DNA of 6,141 nt from Chloroflexota bacterium (GTDB lineage: Bacteria > Chloroflexota > Anaerolineae > Promineifilales > Promineifilaceae). The notes under the pieces were generated by a model, which was not told the DNA's origin, did no database searches, and worked only from the letters and a program-made list of their open reading frames with translations. This document shows, piece by piece, positions 4,246-6,141 of this stretch (within the stretch, counting starts at the first letter, position 1; the number at the start of each line of letters is the position of its first letter). The position numbers and the translations under genes were made by a program. The stretch covers positions 1-6,141 of the forward strand of contig QQUD01000015.1 of assembly GCA_008501785.1 (NCBI GenBank), written 5' to 3'.

Positions 4246-6141
4246 TTATTCGGATGCAGGTAGTGTTGCAATTTCGCCACCAACAATCATCGGAATCAAT
4301 GCATCTACTTCTGCTTGCAGTTCAGCTGGGATGGTGTCGCCCATTGCGGAACCATAGGTGAGGCCTACGCCACCATTCTCGAGTGTACCCAAGTAGTTGG
4401 TGCCACCAGCAAATGTATCGTCCATCACGGATTGAATCGTTTCGTAAACATAGAGGTCCATGTTTTTCATGGCGCTGGAGAGGATGTAGTCTGCTTGACT
4501 TGGGTTTGCGAGGGACCAGTCATTGTCTACACCAACCAACAAGCCAGTGTCACGTTCTTCCATCACGGCCAAGGTACCTGCGCCAACAGGACCAGCAACT
4601 GGCATAATCACGTCTGCGCCTTCGTCCATCAAGCTTTCGCCCATGGTACGGCCGTCATCGGTGCTTTCGAAGTTACCAACGAACAAACCGTCTTGTGCTT
4701 CCACATCCCAACCCAGTACGGACACGTCTGTGCCGTGTACTTCGTTGTAATATTCAACGCCGAGTACGAAACCATCCATGAAGATAGTTACTGGTGGAAT
4801 GTTGATACCACCGTAAGTGGCAACGATACCGGTTTCGCGCATACCTGCTGCCAAATAACCGTTGAGGAAGGTGGATTCGTTGATTGCAAAGCCACTACCA
4901 TACAGGTTGTCAGCAGCGAGGTAATTTACGTCAACAATACCGAATTTTTGATCTGGATTCGCTTCGGCTGCTGCTGCAGTGGCATCACCGAGCAAGAAAC
5001 CGATAGCAACAATCAGATCACATTCTTCTTCGATAAATGCGTTGATGTTAACTTCGTAGTCTGTTTGTTGTTGAGATTCCAGGTATTGGCCTTCAACGTC
5101 AAAGTCTACCATAGCATCTTCTACGCCTTTCCATGCGGTCGCGTTGAAAGATTTGTCGTCGATACCACCAACGTCTGTTACTTGACAAACTTTGATTGGT
5201 TCTGCCATTGCTTCTTCAGCTGGAGCTTCTTCCATCACTTCCTGACCAGGTAGTGTGGCAATTTGACCACCAACGATCATTGGAACCAAAGCGTCAACCT
5301 CTGCTTGCAGGTCAGCTGGGATTTTGTCGCCCATCGCGGAACCGTAGGTGATGCCTACGCCACCATTTTCGAGCGTACCCAGGTAGTTGGTGCCACCAGC
5401 GAAGGTGTCATTAATGACTGATTCTACTGTTTCATAAACATAGAGGTCCATGTTTTTCATGGCGCTGGAGAGGATGTAGTCTGCTTGACTTGGGTTGGCT
5501 AAGGACCAGTCGTTGTCTACACCAATCAGCAAGCCGGTGCCACGTTCTTCCATCACGGCCAAGGTTCCGGCTCCAACAGGGCCAGCTACCGGCATGATTA
5601 CGTCTGCGCCTTCATCCATCAAGCTTTCGCCCATGGTACGGCCGTCATCGGTGCTTTCGAAGTTACCAACGAACAAGCCGTCTTGTGCTTCAACATCCCA
5701 ACCGAGTACTTGCACGTCTGTGCCGTGTACTTCGTTGTAATAGTCAACGCCGAGTACGAAGCCATCCAAGAAGATGGTTACTGGTGGAATGTTAATGCCA
5801 CCATAGGTAGCAACGATACCGGTTTCGCTCATGCCTGCGGCCAAGTAACCATTGAGGAAGGTGGATTCGTTGATAGCGAAGCCACTGCCATACAGGTTGT
5901 CAGCAGCGAGGTAATTTACGTCAACAATACCGAATTTTTGATCTGGGTTGGCTTCGGCTGCTGCTGCGGTGGCGTCCCCGAGCAAGAAGCCGATGGCTAC
6001 GATCAGATCGCATTCTTCTTCGACAAATGCGTTGATGTTGACTTCGTAGTCTGTTTGTTGTTGAGATTCGAGATATTGACCTTCAACCCCAAAAGCTGCC
6101 ATGGCATCTTCAACCCCTTTCCATGCGGTTGCATTGAAGGA
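4246..6141 (-). CDS. BMP/PnrA-family substrate-binding lipoprotein with tandem-duplicated binding domains (5' end outside window)
   Basis: Extracytoplasmic solute-binding protein of the BMP family (PF02608; relatives PnrA/TmpC, NupN), which hands a ligand, typically a purine nucleoside, to the permeases. The frame stays open through position 6141; the internal ATG at 6102 is not the start, because upstream codons read SFNATAWKGVEDA exactly as in the second copy. Counting S(6141) as 1, 631 residues are visible: domain copy one at 1-298 (its first strand lies outside), a linker plus first strand at 299-330, domain copy two at 331-628, then ASE and the stop. Family marks occur in both copies: SFN at the domain start, GVDNDW (V208-W212 and 330 residues later), and SAMKNMD with lysine 229. 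Copy two is introduced by VCQVTDVGGIDDKSFN. The family-typical domain is single, so two in one chain is odd. The signal peptide and lipobox cysteine must lie beyond the window. The gene is followed by three stem-loops and then the ATPase gene. Confidence 0.93.
   Translation of the reverse strand, partial: SFNATAWKGVEDAMAAFGVEGQYLESQQQTDYEVNINAFVEEECDLIVAIGFLLGDATAAAAEANPDQKFGIVDVNYLAADNLYGSGFAINESTFLNGYLAAGMSETGIVATYGGINIPPVTIFLDGFVLGVDYYNEVHGTDVQVLGWDVEAQDGLFVGNFESTDDGRTMGESLMDEGADVIMPVAGPVGAGTLAVMEERGTGLLIGVDNDWSLANPSQADYILSSAMKNMDLYVYETVESVINDTFAGGTNYLGTLENGGVGITYGSAMGDKIPADLQAEVDALVPMIVGGQIATLPGQEVMEEAPAEEAMAEPIKVCQVTDVGGIDDKSFNATAWKGVEDAMVDFDVEGQYLESQQQTDYEVNINAFIEEECDLIVAIGFLLGDATAAAAEANPDQKFGIVDVNYLAADNLYGSGFAINESTFLNGYLAAGMRETGIVATYGGINIPPVTIFMDGFVLGVEYYNEVHGTDVSVLGWDVEAQDGLFVGNFESTDDGRTMGESLMDEGADVIMPVAGPVGAGTLAVMEERDTGLLVGVDNDWSLANPSQADYILSSAMKNMDLYVYETIQSVMDDTFAGGTNYLGTLENGGVGLTYGSAMGDTIPAELQAEVDALIPMIVGGEIATLPASE
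4258..5151 (-). repeat. Direct repeat, copy 2 of the BMP domain (C-terminal)
   Basis: 894 bp (298 codons) aligning without gaps to 5248-6141 at an offset of exactly 990 bp. Hand counting gives about 98 base differences over 891 positions and about 19 amino-acid differences, so most changes are silent and the protein has been held under purifying selection. Homology stops at the ATLP codons, after which this copy ends ASE-stop and the other continues into the linker. Confidence 0.92.
5152..5247 (-). other. Inter-domain linker and first strand of BMP copy 2
   Basis: 32 codons. The first part, GQEVMEEAPAEEAMAEP, is acidic, rich in Glu and Ala and probably disordered. The second, IKVCQVTDVGGIDDK, is the typical first strand and ligand-proximal loop of a BMP domain. 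The cysteine here is in the strand and does not look like a lipobox. The acidic part resembles the spacer that normally separates a lipidated N-terminus from the binding domain, which suggests the duplicated unit included that spacer. Confidence 0.65.
5248..6141 (-). repeat. Direct repeat, copy 1 of the BMP domain (N-terminal, runs to the window edge)
   Basis: The upstream partner of the repeat at 4258-5151. It begins at the SFN codons only because the window ends there; the true repeat probably extends further. Several stretches are identical to copy 2 for about 60 bp, such as the bases opposite 4445-4506 and 4625-4686, while the stretch opposite 4411-4440 differs at about a dozen of thirty positions. 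Confidence 0.9.

Noticed and set aside
4315..5253. Long plus-strand open frame of 312 codons opposite the BMP gene.
   Set aside because: It is antisense to a well-supported gene, its translation is rich in Cys, His and Phe with no recognisable domain, and its openness follows from the codon bias of the BMP gene.
6100..6102. ATG at 6102 as the start of the binding protein.
   Set aside because: Upstream in-frame codons continue to the window edge and encode the same SFNATAWKGVEDA found in the second copy, so this methionine is internal.
4246..6141. Tandem repeat as an assembly artefact.
   Set aside because: The copies differ at about 98 bases, mostly silent, which a duplicated-read error would not produce. 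A misjoin of neighbouring paralogues remains possible but would be unlikely to keep the frame and a plausible linker.

Overview
The window carries most of one ABC-type importer operon, with every gene on the minus strand and transcription running from right to left. In transcription order it holds: a substrate-binding lipoprotein of the BMP (basic membrane protein / PnrA / NupN) family whose 5' end lies beyond the right edge (4246-6141); a 322-bp intergenic region with stem-loops and a nested inverted repeat (3924-4245); a two-domain sugar/nucleoside-type ATPase (2382-3923); a first permease (1112-2350); and a second permease whose 3' end lies beyond the left edge (1-1108). This gene set matches the Bacillus NupNOPQ guanosine importer and the BMP systems of spirochaetes, so a purine nucleoside or related compound is the most likely cargo. 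The ligand cannot be read from the sequence.

The notable point is the binding protein. The visible reading frame holds two consecutive BMP domains in one polypeptide, repeated with an exact 990-bp (330-codon) period and no gap. By hand count the copies are about 94% identical in protein and about 89% in DNA. They are joined by an acidic Glu/Ala-rich linker resembling the usual spacer between a lipid anchor and its binding domain. The frame is still open at the window edge, inside the more upstream copy, so the full number of domains is unknown.

The gap between the binding protein and the ATPase has two parts. Next to the binding-protein stop codon are three successive stem-loops. Two of them contain G-U pairs that form only in the minus-strand transcript, and one arm could pair with either of two partners. 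This suits partial termination or 3'-end protection that would make the binding protein more abundant than the membrane components. The part nearer the ATPase is a MITE- or REP-like element of about 163 bp built from nested palindromes, whose two ends differ by symmetric, pairing-preserving changes.

The ATPase and permease genes are tightly packed (31-nt and 3-nt gaps), each with a recognisable Shine-Dalgarno sequence, as in a single transcript. The organism is probably a member of Chloroflexota (Anaerolineae-like), judged from recalled resemblance of the BMP start region and the E/A-rich linker; this assignment is tentative. No RNA genes, CRISPR arrays or transposase genes were seen.
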